Assembly (NCBI GenBank): GCA_902784755.1
Contig: CACZVX010000024.1
Location: forward strand, 1 to 43,241
Reading direction: 5' to 3'
Origin: an uncultured Prevotellaceae bacterium
GTDB taxonomy: Bacteria > Bacteroidota > Bacteroidia > Bacteroidales > Bacteroidaceae
Length of the DNA: 43,241 bases
In this document: one piece after another, positions 42,641 through 43,241 of the stretch
Layout of the letters: every line of letters begins with the position of its first letter
How positions within the stretch are numbered: the stretch's first letter is position 1
The notes under the pieces: model-generated
The model's input: only the letters and a program-made list of their open reading frames with translations
Databases searched by the model: none
What the model was told of the DNA's origin: nothing
Program-made: the position numbers and the translations under genes

Positions 42641-43241
42641 TTATAATCCTATCAGTTTGACTTGTGTCTCAAAATCATCCCTTGAGACTAATGCGTCTTT
42701 TTTAACCCTCGACCGATAGTTATAAATAGAGTTGGCTGTATAGTCGAGGAATTCAGCTATTTTTGAACTCTCATCAATGCCAAGTCGTACTAAAGCAAAA
42801 ATACGTAGTAAGGTATTCATGCTCGCTGGTTTCGTAGGATAGAAACGAGCCTCAGGCTTAAGCAGTTGGTTGAAATCGTCGATAAACGTGGGGAATAGGT
42901 GAAGAAAAACCGCATCGAAATGATCCATCAGTTCCTGCCGCTCCTCGTTCTTCATCTCTTCCGAGTCGGTCATCTTCATCAAGTCTTTTATCTGATTGGC
43001 TTTTAGTTTCCTGTTGATGCGGATGCGATAGTTATCCATCTTGTCGATATAAGTAGAGCACATCTGTAGGAATTCTCTGATATATTCATCCTTTACACGA
43101 TTTGAGTCTTTCAGTTGCGAGTTGAGTGTGGATAACTGTTCATTCAGTTCAGAGAGTTGTTGGTTACGAAGACTGACCACAGCCCTTGCAGCTACAGCCA
43201 TCCGTCGTTTACGAAGAGCATAGATCAGTGCCGCAAGAAAG
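42641..43241 (-). CDS. DUF6377 domain regulator, C-terminal part (5' end outside window)
   Basis: The - strand frame is open to the window edge, so the gene begins beyond 43241 and the Met at 43201 is internal. Just before it the frame encodes FLAALIYALRKRR, the end of a TM helix. Then comes a coiled coil (LRNQQLSELNEQLSTLNSQL) and a C-terminal region ending in an HTH-like segment (SSKIAEFLDYTANSIYNYRSR) of the DUF6377 type. Homologs have N-terminal TPRs, a membrane helix and a cytoplasmic HTH, an architecture similar to the 39115-40659 product. Probable membrane-bound transcription regulator. Confidence 0.85.
   Translation of the reverse strand, partial: FLAALIYALRKRRMAVAARAVVSLRNQQLSELNEQLSTLNSQLKDSNRVKDEYIREFLQMCSTYIDKMDNYRIRINRKLKANQIKDLMKMTDSEEMKNEERQELMDHFDAVFLHLFPTFIDDFNQLLKPEARFYPTKPASMNTLLRIFALVRLGIDESSKIAEFLDYTANSIYNYRSRVKKDALVSRDDFETQVKLIGL

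Overview
The window looks like chromosomal DNA of a Prevotella-type gut or rumen Bacteroidales (family Prevotellaceae). The reasons are the FrdA/FrdB pair of Bacteroidetes type, a C10 (streptopain/interpain-like) protease, GH2 and sialate-esterase-like secreted enzymes, a Ser-type sulfatase with its anaerobic maturase, DUF6377 and DUF6249 proteins, and repeated TAnnTTTG promoter -7 boxes, several with a TTTG/TTG box 20 nt upstream. No tRNA, rRNA, CRISPR array, phage or classical transposase gene was seen.

Layout. 1-2300: 3' end of a fumarate reductase/succinate dehydrogenase operon (flavoprotein, iron-sulfur subunit) with a broken four-helix-bundle gene between the two subunits. 2371-4293: an exported barrel-like protein, a repeat-rich intergenic island, and two very small ORFs of 71 and 35 codons. 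4306-10474: a minus-strand operon of two paralogous GNAT-like proteins, topoisomerase IV subunit B (parE), a second decayed four-helix-bundle element and the S41 protease ctpA. 10488-11950: a THUMP-like SAM methyltransferase whose reading frame holds several GC-rich palindromic repeats. 11983-19791: two large secreted proteases (S8 subtilase with dockerin, C10 cysteine protease). 20116-24899: sulfatase (+) convergent with its radical-SAM maturase and an S9 prolyl oligopeptidase (-). 25013-30601: a membrane protein, a TSCPD protein and a MacAB-like ABC export operon in which one permease is broken. 30700-36677: murQ, a ZIP metal transporter, a GH2 glycosidase, a sialate O-acetylesterase-like enzyme and a coiled-coil protein. 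36756-38546: a secreted alpha/beta hydrolase and a GNAT. 38735-42192: a small TonB-C-domain protein, a TPR-TM-HTH membrane regulator, an ECF sigma factor with a putative anti-sigma partner and a DUF6249 protein. 42641-end: a DUF6377 regulator cut by the window edge.

How it works together. Most genes serve anaerobic respiration, DNA topology, envelope proteolysis and the harvest of glycans and proteins. The regulatory end (38.7-42.1 kb) forms a compact signalling cassette. The ECF gene and the DUF6249 gene both carry the same TGTAATAATTC-N12-GTCwTAT promoter-like element, which suggests autoregulation.

Most unusual content. (1) Two four-helix-bundle ORFs, each flanked by an inverted pair of short T/A-rich tandem-repeat arms. 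One arm encodes the core of the CtpA signal peptide. (2) Repeat elements inserted in frame at about four places in one methyltransferase gene. (3) Operon linkers made of short tandem repeats, including a 32-nt element present twice just upstream of start codons. (4) Two small cysteine-containing ORFs behind a dense block of palindromes.
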